Assembly: GCA_009760855.2 (NCBI GenBank)
Contig: WPIO01000001.1
Location: 855,001 to 919,000, forward strand
Length of the DNA: 64,000 bases
Reading direction: 5' to 3'
Origin: Cristatella mucedo
Taxonomy: Eukaryota; Bryozoa; Phylactolaemata; Cristatellidae
Each line of letters begins with the position of its first letter. Position 1 is the first letter of the stretch. Of this stretch, positions 12,060 through 23,172 are shown in pieces. Under the pieces are notes generated by a model. That model was not told where the DNA came from, did no database searches, and saw nothing but the letters and a program-made list of their open reading frames with translations. Made by a program: the position numbers and the translations under genes.

Positions 12060-13270
12060 ATCAATAATAATAATGCACTCAAAATAGTGCCCAAAGAGAA
12101 CTACGTCTTTTTCTAGGCAATTTGCATTCACTATAAAGGAAGCACAATTAAATGGTTAGTAGTTGATTGCTAAGTAAGCTACAAGAATAATATGGTTATG
12201 GGTGACATACCCTGGGTCAGCATGCAAGTATAGTCAGTGTTAGTTTGTATAGTAACATTACTCATTGCCTCATAAAAGACGAATCACAAGGTCCCACTAA
12301 TCCCTCTCACCAATATATGCATGCTTAGATTATTTTAAGTATGGACAAGTCAGGAGATACCATGACGCAAGTGAAGAGTGAGTTCAAAGCTTTGATTGCA
12401 TACGAGGTAAGGGCACGGTCTCGAAAAGATTCGGGATTTGTGCGAGGTATCGGTAAACAGTTAGATTCCGAAAATGTGGTGGTATTATGCTGAGCCTAGC
12501 GTGGAAGTAGATCCGATAAGTAAAAAATATATATCATTCATCTGCATAGTACCCAAGAGAACCTAATATCTATTCAGGCGCTTCATATATGCATCGGGAC
12601 TTGAGTCAACAATCTCAGCCCTACATTTGTCGGGGCGAGCACCATAACCGCTGTACCAACCCAGCTCGGCTGGAGCTAAAGAATGAAGGGACCTAAAAGT
12701 GAGAGAAGAAGCCTTGAGGTCGAAGTTTTGCTTAACTGGTAGACACTTCAGGTTGGCGAGAGGTGGCGTGATGTGGCAGCTGCACCTCTAGCAGCAGACC
12801 AGCCTAGCTGCAGATTTTGCACCAGCTGTAAGGGCCTTAGTGCATAATCCTGTAGACAGGAAAGCTGTGAGTTAAAAAAGACAAGACGGGACGTCACAAA
12901 TTCACGGACCAATTTAAACGTGATATCCCTGTCTAAACAAACCCAAATTTCAGCAATGTCACGTAAATGAAAAAAAACAGACCTGACCTTAGAGCTAATG
13001 TGGTCTAGCAAATGTAGTCTATCTAATAAAAGGTCACTTTAGAACGTGACACCTAGATCTCATCTTGATTCATCAGGAGATATGCTGGCAGAGTCTATTT
13101 TGAGCGTTAGCCTTTCCAATTCCTGAATCACTCTTAGCCATTCAGATTTCTCAATCAAACTTGAGTCGCCCGTAACTAGTCAGTTGGTTTTATCATCATT
13201 AAATTCTAGAAAATGTACTGCCATCCACGTGGGGATGTCACATGCAGCAAGAGAGTTAAGAGAAACTGAT
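12060..13270 (-). mobile_element. LINE-A copy, decayed, split by a SINE
   Basis: The AAT-rich tail starts near 12062. Minus-strand frames at 12748-13011 (TFKLVREFVTSRL) and 13180-13371 (SLNSLAACDI, FNDDKTN) match the intact LINE-A copy in order. A SINE interrupts it at about 12520-12668. Stops and frameshifts are frequent. Confidence 0.75.
12520..12668 (-). mobile_element. tRNA-derived SINE inside LINE-A
   Basis: The minus strand begins with a tRNA-like head: A-box region GGGTTGGTACAGCGGTTA and B-box-like GACTCAAGTCCC. It ends with a segment related to the LINE-A terminus (GCGCC, then AGATATTAGGTTCTC) and an AT-rich tail. It sits between LINE-A sequences that are contiguous in the intact copy, so it inserted into that LINE. 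Confidence 0.6.
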
Positions 13271-13389
13271 AGTGCTGAGGAGTTTAGTCTCATCATAGGT
13301 TGTGTACATTTGAATTTAAATATCATTTGTTTCATACATTTGAGTTCAAGTTTATATTTAGCTGTTATCAATCAACTTTCAAAATAATT

Positions 13390-15300
13390 AACGGTAATTT
13401 AAATAGGAGTTTATGGTATAAGTGATCGATGGTCCGTAATCTGTACGGCCAAATGTGGAGAGTCTACCATAGTGCTACTAAAAATACATAACTACTCTTA
13501 AGATAACTGAGTGCATCATGTTTGCCTTTTATTAATGTAAATATATTTAAAGTACTACAGATTCCATCTCCACACTGCCCGTACCACGTCCTAAAATCGT
13601 TCTGCATCAAACCGCGACCTCTTACCATCACGTTGCCTTAATCATTCGAGCCCTTTCTCATTTATGTGTGTCGCTATGTAAATTTTTGCTACGATCAATC
13701 AAACGCTAAACAAGTTACAAGCTGTGTACACGTTGTTAGAAGAGTTCGACGATTCTATTAATGCCGCTTGCTGCTTACGTTTTGCTGTAAGACTGGTGCT
13801 GAATTATTTCTTAAACCCACGGAGTTTTATAAATTAAAATCAAGCTGACGTACCGAATTCAGCTGGGCTGCCGTCTTAGTTTGCCCGCAGGTCACTGACG
13901 AATGTTAAGGTTTGATGAAAGAGCCGGGTTGGTCGTGCCCACATGGACCTATCTTTTCTTCCTGTGATTAAAATAATTGTTTGGCATCGAACGTGCGTTT
14001 TCTAGACCTACCTTACGAGTCTGAGAACAGTAACAGTGTATATTTTTCAAAGCAGCTGTTTGTACTCTCAGATTACTATATTTTCTTTGGTGTTGCTCTG
14101 ATGCATAATCAAAATGTCATAAGGTTTTTTATAGTTACAGCATCTTTTAAGTCTGTCAGTTGATGGTTCATATAAATACGGCTAGGAAGTGTACTTTTCA
14201 CTAAAGGTAAAAGGTAGGTATGCACTGCGAATATTCAGCTCTATTGCTCGCCTGATACGAACTCACTGGTTTTGATGGGCACATAGATCTGTAGCAGCAA
14301 CTTAAGTGATGGCGATTGAATTTCAATCAATTTCCTATAAGCTTTACCATAATTTTCTTTAATTGATTCAGTTCGATAGATTCCGGGTATAGGTATTGCC
14401 TTCTATAGGAAATGTCAGTGAGCTACGACTATGTACAAGTACAAGATACGGCTCCAGGTCAAGGGGAAAACTGTCCAATTTACTAACAGTGGTTTTCAAA
14501 TACTGTTAAACTGACAGTAGCATCTATAATTTAAGAAAATGTGACTTGCTCAGCAACCACTCGAATAAAAGAATTTATGTTGACGGTTACAACCGCTCAG
14601 TGCACCGCAAAATCCTTGATTAGGGTTCCAGTGACAACTCATTCGGAGGATAAAGGGGATTCCATCTAAAGACACGTTGGCTTATAGGAGGTCGTAGCTG
14701 ACCAAGGCAAGGGTATGAGTTTAAACGTAAGCTGCTAAATTCGGCATTGGATTTTCTGATTAATGCTAGCAAATAATCCTTTCTGCTAATATGCCTCTCT
14801 CTTTGATTTTGACCACAGACGCTTGCTGTTAGCAGCAAAATTAGTAATTATTTTGCCCCCAGCAGGATGTGCTTGGTTAGACGTACAATACTTGGCCTAT
14901 AGCTTTTCTACGGTCGTTTATCGCTAATAATTGGGTGAAAACAGAAACTTAGACGCTCTGTTTAGAAACTTAGGATCAACAGTTGCTGAGTCGTAACGAA
15001 CTCCACTCTTGCAGCCTCCTTATGTAAGCAGAGGACCGCAGATATTTTGTATAGGCTACAATGTTTGTGGTTGCATCCTTAGTAATGAGCCTGAAGCATG
15101 AGCCACTGTTTGGTTTCTACACTCTCTTGGCAGTACCCGAGTGTTAGAATTGCCTTGATCGTGCAGTTTAGCCAGTTTCTGAGGCTAGTGACAGACCAAA
15201 AAAGAGTTCTTTTCTTTATCTTGATGACCCTATGCTGATAGCCTGGGTCCACTGGTGACGGCTGCACTGCAACAGAGGTTTCTGTTTTGTGCGATCGCTT
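13390..15300. other. No recognisable gene
   Basis: Short frames only (for example 13981-14163 and 14620-14838), none with a recognised motif. No repeat shared with the rest of the window was noticed. Confidence 0.5.
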
Positions 15301-15778
15301 CTTATGATTGGTTAATTAGCTCAGAATCCCACCACTAACATAAGCCCCAACTGCAGCAGGTGTTTGGGCAGTTGAATCGGTGCAGCTTCAGGCTTTTGAT
15401 GTAATTTGTGCTGCCAGCTAGAAATGCAATTGACGAATGGAACTCTGAGAACAACGAGGCCGTACTGCAGAGTCGGAATGGTTTTTGAGAACGTGGTCGG
15501 CCGGCGACAAACGCGGAGGGGGGTGGTACCAGCCACCGGCCTGCAGGAGCTACCAGACACTGGAAGCTGTTTCCCAGCTTTGTCTAAAGGTAGGTGGCTA
15601 CTATTGCTGGCTAGTCACTAAGGCTCGTGCTGACGTATGCCTCTTGGGATGTGCAGTCTCGCTGTCGGCAACCAGGGTGAGCCAGTTGGAGTCCTTCAAC
15701 TTCGAATTAACCCACCTTATAAATTTCGGATGGCATACTGCTGGACAGGTAACAACTTCTGTTTCGGGGGTTGAACGT
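15300..15778. repeat. Dispersed repeat piece and GC-richer flank
   Basis: A ~45-bp segment near 15345-15390 (GCAGCAGGTG, ATCGGTGCAGC) matches 11450-11500. The following 15.4-15.77 kb is GC-richer and has an open frame of 125 codons (15485-15862 +) that runs into the viral terminal repeat and resembles nothing known. I treat the frame as accidental. Confidence 0.35.
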
Positions 15779-15780
15779 AA

Positions 15781-15925
15781 AGTCTCATTTGTGGCTATTT
15801 CCATTTTCGAACTTTTCAATGCTCACAAACGTTCGCATCTCAAAGTTTTCAAATGTAAATGATCCTAAAACTAGTCTTTACTTACAACATGAATGTTTTA
15901 ATTACAGTTTTTATCTATATAATAG
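15781..15925 (+). repeat. Left inverted terminal repeat of the viral element
   Basis: Positions 15828-15849 are the perfect reverse complement of 43818-43839 (22 bp), and similarity with mismatches and gaps extends both ways for roughly 140 bp. Viral-type coding sequence lies inside the two repeats and host-type sequence outside. Polintons and adintoviruses carry such repeats. The exact outer edge and a 6-bp target duplication could not be fixed. Confidence 0.75.
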
Positions 15926-15994
15926 TAAAACAATTTGAAACACAAATTTCATAATATATAATATGTCATGATTAAATGAATGCAATTTGATAAA

Positions 15995-16497
15995 GAATTA
16001 TAATCTATCGCTACAAAAATTAGATGACAAAGTTGACAAACTCTACAAAACATTGATGAAGCTGTTTATGAAAGAAAATTCGTTAGATCTTGCTTAATAG
16101 GTTATTTACTTGCTAGAGATTTGTTAAAGAATAAATGAGATGTAAAAAAAAGATACGGGATTTAGTATATATCCAGATAAGAAACTTGCTACTTTTCATT
16201 TTTGAGTTAATAATAACTGAGTAATTGTTGATATTGCTAGAAATATTTAAATTAATTATTTCAAGCGACAACATTTTACTGATTTACAAGCTAAGAAAAT
16301 ACTAACATATAACATTTCAGGAGTTTTTGAAATGTATGGAGACGATCTTTCTGATTTTGACAAACAAAATGTAACATTGTATCCACACATTCGTAAGTAT
16401 GATGATGTTATTTCAAGAAATTTACTCTATAAAATAAAAAAGAATGTTATACAAAATTACACAAATACGACAACGATGTCAGATCTGTGAACTAAAT
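15995..16497 (+). pseudogene. Viral protein of unknown function, broken
   Basis: Two overlapping frames carry coding-like sequence. 16045-16135 has GYLLARDLLKN and then a TGA. 16155-16497 has GFSIYPDKKLATFHF, TGAs at 16203 and 16218, a TAA at 16248, and then about 80 open codons containing FEMYGDDLSDFDKQ, ending at TGA 16495. It is the first gene inside the left terminal repeat and reads inward. I do not recognise the family. The long open stretch with viral-like composition argues for a true, decayed gene. Confidence 0.5.
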
Positions 16498-16569
16498 ATG
16501 CTTGCGACTAATAAAATCAAATAATTTTAGGAAATGAAAGAGTTAAAAATTGTTTAACTAAATTAATAG

Positions 16570-16860
16570 GAATAATATACTGTTTACAATTTATAAGTAT
16601 TTTGTGACTCTTGCAATTACTATAACAAGCACCTGTGTTCAACAATATGAAGATTTATCGCATGTGGTAATTGTTTCAGGTGGACTAGCATTGATGGTAT
16701 TATCGGTTAGTTGTGCAATATCACGAATGGATGGAAGAAAAAGATCTACACTTCAAGTAAATCTGCACGTGGTTTAAAAGATTTTTGACGCTCTAGACCA
16801 TGACAAAATAAATAAAGAAAAATGTAATGAAATACTAACTGGTCCATTAGAAAATACATG
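16570..16860 (+). pseudogene. Small viral membrane protein, frameshifted
   Basis: A frame without stops from about 16570 to 16779 contains a hydrophobic segment (VVIVSGGLALMVLSVSC) consistent with one membrane span, followed by a basic stretch (RMDGRKRS). After a frameshift near 16760 the frame continues as FDALDHDKINKEKCNEIL to a TAA near 16868. No family recognised. Small membrane proteins are common in such elements. Confidence 0.45.
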
Positions 16861-16886
16861 TGAATCTTAATCTTAATCACTTGTAA

Positions 16887-17215
16887 TTACTCTCTGACAA
16901 AGTTTCTTTTAACATCATTTACCCAATAAATAACCGGTTGTTCATGCAATACCATTATTCTATCAATAGTATGTTTAGGTAAACTCCATATGAGATTTAT
17001 AGCTCTTCTTCTTTTTTCATCTTCTCCTTCACCTGGTTCTAATAAATATTTAACAGTTGTATCTAGTTCTAACAACTTTTCTTGTTCTCCTACTTCTCCT
17101 GTTGTATTTTGGTTTCTTTAGTGTTAATATTCCTTTTTTATTTCTTTAGCAGGTTTTTCAACAGTTGCGTTTGTAATACCATTATTTAGATAATCAATCC
17201 TCTTTGGTAAATAAT
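16887..17215 (-). pseudogene. Viral protein of unknown function
   Basis: The minus frame 16887-17075 ends at TAA and contains EPGEGEDEKRRRAINLIWSL and VIYWVNDVKRNF. Upstream, coding-like sequence continues to 17215 (NEEWIYYLPKRIDYLNN) across frame breaks in A-rich runs near 17100-17125. The 5' end is lost where LINE-B inserted at about 17.25 kb. No family recognised. Confidence 0.5.
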
Positions 17216-17248
17216 AAATCCACTCTTCATTTCTTGTATAATCTCGTC

Positions 17249-17895
17249 AGTTTCAGCCTGTTCGCACCCTCAGGTCCTATGTGGACAATAAATTAGCTGT
17301 CCCATTTCTCCGCTTAAAGAGAGTTGGCGACAGAAGCTTTAGCTCTGCAGGTCCTAGACTGTGGAGCTCGCTTCCACAATTCTTACGCAACGACATCTAC
17401 TCTCCAACTGCCGACTATGGCACATCTTTTTCAGCGGTCCTGAGCTGCTACTTCTATGCTACTCACTACCTCAACTGCTCTCCTAACTCTGCTATGCTTC
17501 CCACTTTCTCTTTGTTGCGTGAGACGAAGTCTCTTGGCTACCTATTGCGTACCGAAAGCTGCTTAGGCTGTGAGCGCGCTATACACAACTCTCCTGCTTA
17601 ACACCCACATGGTCTTTATGACTTTGTGGAGTTACTGACGGAGATACATTACATTACATTACATTACATTACATTACATTACATTACATTACATTACATT
17701 ACATTACATTACATTACATTACATTACATTACATTACATTACATTACATTACATTACATTACATTACATTACATAAACATTACATTACATTACATTACAT
17801 TACATTACATTACATTACATTACATTACATTACATTACATTACATTACATTATATTACATTATATTACATTACATTACATTACATTACATTACAT
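17249..17895 (+). mobile_element. LINE-B 3' end with ACATT tail
   Basis: 17249-17640 matches, in opposite orientation, the 3' end of the long LINE-B copy at 29.84-30.04 and 31.64-31.84 kb. A short C-terminal frame is kept (VGDRSFSSAGPRLWSSLPQF). It ends in about 250 bp of ACATT pentamers (17644-17895), the same unit as the short tail at 29.84 kb. A 5'-truncated insertion into the viral element. Confidence 0.85.
17644..17895 (+). repeat. (ACATT)n microsatellite, LINE-B tail
   Basis: About 50 pentamers with few interruptions. It produces long meaningless open frames (ITLHYITLHY). The other LINE-B tail at 29.84 kb has only about four units, so the tail has expanded here or shrunk there. Confidence 0.9.
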
Positions 17896-18099
17896 TGCGT
17901 TACTGATACTTTCAATTCATTTTTCATATTGTGCAGTAAATACTCTCTCAGCTACTGTTCTATTCAGTATTTAAACTATTGCGACACTATTTTTACTAGT
18001 ACCTTCTATAACACGTGTTTAATGTTTATTTCATTTCATTTAGTGAAATATAATACCTTGAACCACGTCATCCTTATTGTAAATAGCGATGAATAAAGA

Positions 18100-18375
18100 G
18101 TCCAGAGCAAAAATATGAAATACGTAGTGATGTCTGTGATCTAGATATGAATGAAACTGAATTTGGTTTTAGTCTTATGCCTAATGATACAAGTAAAATG
18201 TGTTCATATTGTAACATAAATTTAAGTTTATTTAAAAAAGAGAGACCAACTAAATGATATTCCTTAGTTAAGAAACACTTAAATAAAGTATTTTGATCTG
18301 TTCTATGTTTACATCATTGTTTAGAACATGAAGCTTTTGTGTTATTTCAAAACTATTACCACTAGTTTAAGGTAA
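18100..18375 (+). pseudogene. Cysteine-rich viral protein, broken
   Basis: The frame contains DVCDLDMNETEFGFSLMPND, then CSYC and CLHHCLEH, suggesting a small zinc-binding fold. Two TGA codons interrupt it at 18255 and 18294, and the end near 18370 is unclear. It lies between LINE-B and the minus-strand structural block. Family not recognised. Confidence 0.45.
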
Positions 18376-18429
18376 ACTTAAAATAACAAAGTTAAATAGG
18401 TTAATACTGTTAATAATTCATTTATACTT

Positions 18430-20095
18430 CTCAGGAGAATACATAACTGACCAGGAGGTTAACCTCTAAGTTTCCAAGATTTTCAATGAAGTAATAATCA
18501 GTTGGCAATCTAGTAGAATAAGCATACAACTTTAAATCAACTCCTCCACTTGTAGAGCATCTAATGCTCTTATATCACCAGATACAACAGTAGCATCACT
18601 ACTAGGTCTAAGAAATGCACAATTAGATGCTCCACCAACCATAACATTTAATATCATTATAGGTGGAGCTGTTTTATTTGTCCATGAATAAGATGTTGAT
18701 AGATTTATAATTAAATTCAATGCCTAAGAATTCGTTGAGATCGCTATTACTTCTGTTATTTTTTTAACTATTTTATCTACATAAGATTTAGTTGCAACAT
18801 CAGAAGGATTACTGGGATCTGCAACATTTTTTATTGAATTTCCAACCACATTTATGTTTGTTGGTGAAGGAAATGCTTTTAGTAATACATCTCGTTTCAT
18901 TACTCCATATGTGACACAATAGTCCTCATTTAAAATTATTGGATTACAATAACCTGAATTCCAATAGGTAAATGCTATAGCATAACTATTCATTTTTAAA
19001 TATCGTAGCATTGTATCACCTGTTTTTTGAATAAATTATTTATTTGACTAACATTACCACCATCAGTTAGATTAACACCTGCTTCAAGATTCTTAGTAGC
19101 TTTTCCAGCTAGATTGAGTAATGCTCCTGAATTAACAACAAAGTTTGCACTTGCATAAGATTCTATTTACTGCATCACTATCATTATTAGGATCTGATAA
19201 ATTTAAAATTCTTTTATTTCCATTTTCATTTAGGTCTGGTAATAAAATACCATTATTTTTGATAAATTAACTTCAGTATGTATTTTTGAACTTATCTATA
19301 TATTGATTTATTAATATTTTACATCTGTATAATACTTCTTCAACTGCTGGAACTATTCTTGAAAATCTTTCGCAATCTTCTTCCTCACTTTCCAGTATTT
19401 TTTTATATTATATTGTATCTCATTACCAAAACCTTTTTTGAGAATCTACCATATTCGATTATCATATCAAATTCAAAATCATAGTAATTCTTATTTTTAA
19501 GCAAAAAATAAATAGTGGTTCTTTTATAGGCATATCAAAAACATAATTATTAGGAATACGAACTGTATGAGCTGCTGTATAATCTGAAGGTTTTTAAATA
19601 CAATTCAAACCTTCATCAACTATTTCAAATTCTGAATAAAAGAATCTGCTGGTTTTCAATACATGCAATCCAAGTATACACTGAGCTAAGTATTGTTTTG
19701 GTATATACTCTTTAACAATAATCCTTAGCTAAAATCATTTCATCTCAATTATTGTATCTTCATCTATAATTCCATCCTGAGAACAACGATAAACTCTACC
19801 ACTTGCAAAACAGTTATTTTCGTTCTCAATCTTTCAATCAAGTTTCTTTTCGACAAATTTTGCAGCAATAGGTTTAAATACATTTCCAAACAACATTTGG
19901 GGAAATCTCATAGGTAAGTTATTAGCGATATGTTTTCTTAGTTTTCTATTTGCAATTAATTCTATATCAAAATATATTTGCGCTCCAAAAACCTTATCAT
20001 TTCCTAAAACAAAATATAACTCAGATCCACCAATATTCAATGGCATTGATTGTTTCAACTCGTCTGATTTTTCAACACAATTTCTTTGTTCATTG
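18430..20095 (-). pseudogene. Tail-fibre-like protein (DPxxPxDxxTKxYVD repeats)
   Basis: Minus-strand coding-like sequence runs through several frames. The upstream part (19834-20058) has GGSELYFVLGNDKVFGAQIY. The middle has an acidic, probably coiled-coil stretch near 19350. Two fibre-type motifs follow: LNLSDPNNDSDAVN (about 19170-19215) and VADPSNPSDVATKSYVD (about 18775-18830). Such motifs are known from phage tail fibres and related adhesins. Breaks include TGA 19834, TAA near 19597, TAG 18724 and frameshifts near 19160, 19260, 19390 and 18535. The upstream part could be a separate gene. Attachment is inferred, not shown. Confidence 0.6.
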
Positions 20096-20111
20096 TATTT
20101 GGCTCTTAAAA

Positions 20112-21703
20112 TTTATTTAACTGTTTGAAGCATCATAAACAAAATTTTCTTTTCTACAAGTAAAGTTAGAACCGTTACCATTAGATAGTAATTCAGCAGT
20201 ATTCTCACAAATAGGCAAATAGTGAATGATGATTGTTGTAGCAGGAATTGCAACAAGAGCAGGAGTTGCAGCAACAGCAGCAACAGCAAGAGGTGCAGCA
20301 GGAATTAAACTATTGAATTTTTAAAGTTACATCAAGTTTAGATGTTCTTCTAAGTTGCTCATCAATGCATTGAAGATTAATAACATGAATAGGATAAAGA
20401 GATAGTCATTCGGGGAATGTAACACAAACAGGTTCAGTTACTTCATTCAATCAAATATATTGTATCCTGAATGTAGTGAAGTCTAGATGTGCAGTAGAAC
20501 ATTTTCCATCTCTAGGATAACTAATTCTTGCTACAGCTAGATATTGTTTAGATTCATTAGCAAGCACAGTGCCGCTTTTAATTTCACAGTGATTGTATGT
20601 GGCAGAATTTTCAGCATATTTTACATATTTAGCATAATTTTGCGCCACTACAATCAACCATTTTACTTAATCAATGGTATTTTGTACAGATAAAGTTCTA
20701 GTATATTTTTTACCTTGATTGACATTTGTTAGAGTCACATTTTCATATCGTCTAACTCTATAGCTAATTTTTAGTTTATTTAATCTGTCGCTAGTAACAT
20801 CAGCAAGTGATCTTTGAATGTTTATCGTTGGAGTAGCACATGGAACTATTAATCTTATTTTTGTCATGTTAATTTTAAATGCATTCCAAGTACCATTTCC
20901 AGCAGTATTAGCAACACCTATACTTGCAATTGAGTTAGCACCACCAGATTGTCCAATCATAATTGCATCAAAATCATTTCCACCAACTCTAGTCATTTCA
21001 AGAGTAAATGTAAAATTATAAAGAATTGTGTTTATGTCAGCACAAAAACCAGAGAGTCTTGATGGTGGAAATGATATACGAAATGTTCCTGTATTATCTG
21101 CAAGAACGTGAGATAAACCTCTTCTATAATGGAAACCAATATTTAAAGAGCTTGCAGATGAAGCGGTAGGACTAACATAGGGACAACTAAGAGGATTAAC
21201 TGTATTATTAGCAAGATTGAAAGACAAATCATCTATTGAACTGGCTTCATCTTTTTCAATCCTGTTGCAGGCCCTTCAATTATAATATAATCATTTGGAT
21301 AACAAAGTAAACCAATAAGTGTTGAACAATTTCCAGGTCCGTGTTGAAGTGAAATGGTTTCTATTTCTTCAGTACCAGTCTAATTCTTATTGAACTAAGC
21401 GTCCATGCTCCAGCATTATTAAAAAGACCTACAGCAAGATTTCGGTTAGGGGCACCATAAGCACCACCAGCATCAGTTTGACCTTGTAGTTGACCTTCAA
21501 GTAGTAGGTATGAATCATAAAAAATATAACATGTTTGTTGTTCACCAGATTCATTTAAATGTTACTAGTTTATAAGTAATGCTATCAGTTTCAATACCGT
21601 TTGTTTGATAAATCTCTCTATAGGGGTAGTCTTTTATAGCATAGTTAGGAAAACAAGGATCATTAAGTTCTAGTATACTTTCAACACGAGCACTTACCAT
21701 TTC
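20112..21703 (-). pseudogene. Major capsid protein candidate (double jelly-roll type)
   Basis: Coding sequence on the minus strand runs from ATG near 21703 (MVSARVESILEL) to TAA near 20115. The longest unbroken frame is 20667-21227. Features resembling capsid proteins of Polinton/adintovirus-like elements are the order SYLLLEGQL, GLFNNAGAW with a following strand (SSIRIRL), and later a long beta-rich part with NHCEIKSG and RISYPRDG. The end is Ala/Pro-rich. Breaks: frameshifts near 21555, 21385, 21240 and 20315, TAA 20667, TGA 20451 and 20406. About 500 residues would fit a capsid gene. A profile search is needed for certainty. Confidence 0.6.
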
Positions 21704-21776
21704 TTCTCTATATAAAAAACTAAAAATGTATTTCTACTTTGAATATAAAATTCAGCTCCTATTTCTTTCTCACACT

Positions 21777-22082
21777 TCAACAATAACCATCAGGTCGACT
21801 AACATAAGGAACACCAGCTTTCTCTTTAATTACTTTCTCTATTTCTTTATATGCTTTTGGATTATTCTTTTTAAGAGTCTTTGAATAGTCTTCGACTTCA
21901 TTTTCTTCAGTCTTTGCTTTACGACTCTTTTTAGATTTTGGTTCAAGTTTTTCAAGCATAGCACGTTTAATCACAAGATCCATCTCTTCAATCTTTATAT
22001 CATAATCTTCTTCTTTCTTTCTTTTTTCAAGATTATATTCAAGTTCTTTCTTTCTTTTTTCTTCTTCAAGTGTATCATCCAT
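21777..22082 (-). CDS. Charged coiled-coil viral protein
   Basis: An unbroken frame of 101 codons from ATG 22082. The N-terminal two thirds are Lys/Glu-rich with heptad-like spacing (EEEKRKKELEYNLEKRKKEE), predicting a long coiled coil. The C-terminus has GVPYVSRPDGYC before TGA 21777. It sits between the capsid candidate and a small protein, inside the minus-strand structural block. Family not recognised; a scaffold or virion-internal role is only a guess. Confidence 0.6.
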   Translation of the reverse strand: MDDTLEEEKRKKELEYNLEKRKKEEDYDIKIEEMDLVIKRAMLEKLEPKSKKSRKAKTEENEVEDYSKTLKKNNPKAYKEIEKVIKEKAGVPYVSRPDGYC

Positions 22083-22132
22083 ATCTCTACGTTTGTTAGC
22101 ACATTCATGATCTATCTTTTCTTTGTTGTTCT

Positions 22133-22324
22133 TTATAGTTCAATTAGTTTTCTTGCTTCATGCATTTCAATTCCTTTGTTAGCAATGTGCATAGTAAGAC
22201 CAGTAAGTCCAGTTACTACAGGTGCTAATTTACAAACATTGTCAATTACTTTATCTAGTAAACCAGATCCAAGGTATTTACCTTCATGTATTCTATTATG
22301 ACCAACTCTCGCATAGCTACCCAT
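22133..22324 (-). CDS. Small viral protein, possibly virion-associated
   Basis: A 63-codon frame from 22324 to TAA 22133. It has a Gly-rich hydrophobic segment (APVVTGLTGLTMHIANKG) and an N-terminal HEGKYLGSGLLDKV. In related elements short proteins with a GSG-hydrophobic layout sit beside capsid genes, but I cannot assign this one. Neighbours on both sides read in the same direction with short gaps. Confidence 0.5.
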   Translation of the reverse strand: MGSYARVGHNRIHEGKYLGSGLLDKVIDNVCKLAPVVTGLTGLTMHIANKGIEMHEARKLIEL

Positions 22325-22336
22325 TGCTTTACGTTA

Positions 22337-23172
22337 CCTTGAAATTTCTATTGTTGCAGATACATCAGAAATAATATAACCTTTATCTCAATTTTGATCT
22401 GATAAACTAATTTTAAAACTACTTATTGAATCTGTATAACCCTTTGTTGGTAAGTATAATATATTCGAAATATGTAGATCAACTTTATCTCCAGGATTAA
22501 TAATATCAATATCGATATTATATAAAGATGATGATTGATAAACATAACCTAGTGTTATTTCTATATAATTTTTCAATGGATCAGTTATATCACAATCAAC
22601 AAGAATCCATATTATTCCTTTTTTATCTGGCGACGGCATCTGATTGCCTGCTTTATAAATTCCAGTGTAATGCATTTTTTTTACTATTTTTAATTCATAT
22701 GAAGTTCCGCCTACACGAGTAGCATCAAATGTTCCTTGTTGATTCGATTCAAAACCTAATTTATCACAAATTGAATTTTTTAAAGCCAGCATCACTTCCA
22801 AGTAGAGCAATATAATTTGGTGTTACCTGCATTCTTATTCCCTCATCAGGATCAACAATAAATTGTATTCCACTGCTATTTCTTTGAGTTTTATCGTAAA
22901 ATGCAGTAGTGATGCTGAAGCTAAAGCAAAATTAAGAGCTGTAACAACTTTATCACAATCATATTAACCAGAAGGAATTGTAACTGATGAGTTTGATAAA
23001 CTTGATAAATCATATCTAAACCAAAACTTATGATATAATTGTATTTGTATAAGTAAGTTAAACTCTACACAATCCAACTTTAATATATCAAGAGTTTGAG
23101 CAAAGTATAATTAGTGGTACTAATGTTTTTGAATCATAACTAGTAGTTCCAGTTAATCTTATAGACATTCTT
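22337..23172 (-). pseudogene. Penton/minor-capsid-like protein 1
   Basis: Coding-like sequence begins near 23172 (MSIRLTGTTSYDS) and crosses frame breaks near 23100, 22915 and 22800, with a TAA near 22965. The longest frame is 22388-22810. Landmarks in order are SVTIPSG, DKVVTALNFALASAS, DKLGFESNQQGTFDA, IIWILVDCDI and SFKISLSDQN. This order (IPxG, LGF, CDI, then a terminal beta hairpin) resembles penton or minor-capsid proteins of Polinton/adintovirus-type elements. A TGA at 22388 is followed by 17 more open codons ending IEISR and TAA, which look like the real C-terminus. Confidence 0.55.

Noticed and set aside
15485-15862. 125-codon plus-strand frame as a host gene
   Set aside because: It runs into the viral terminal repeat, overlaps other frames of similar length on both strands, and has no known motif.
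17626-18096. 156-codon frame of HYITL repeats
   Set aside because: It is the ACATT microsatellite of a LINE tail read through; no coding signal.
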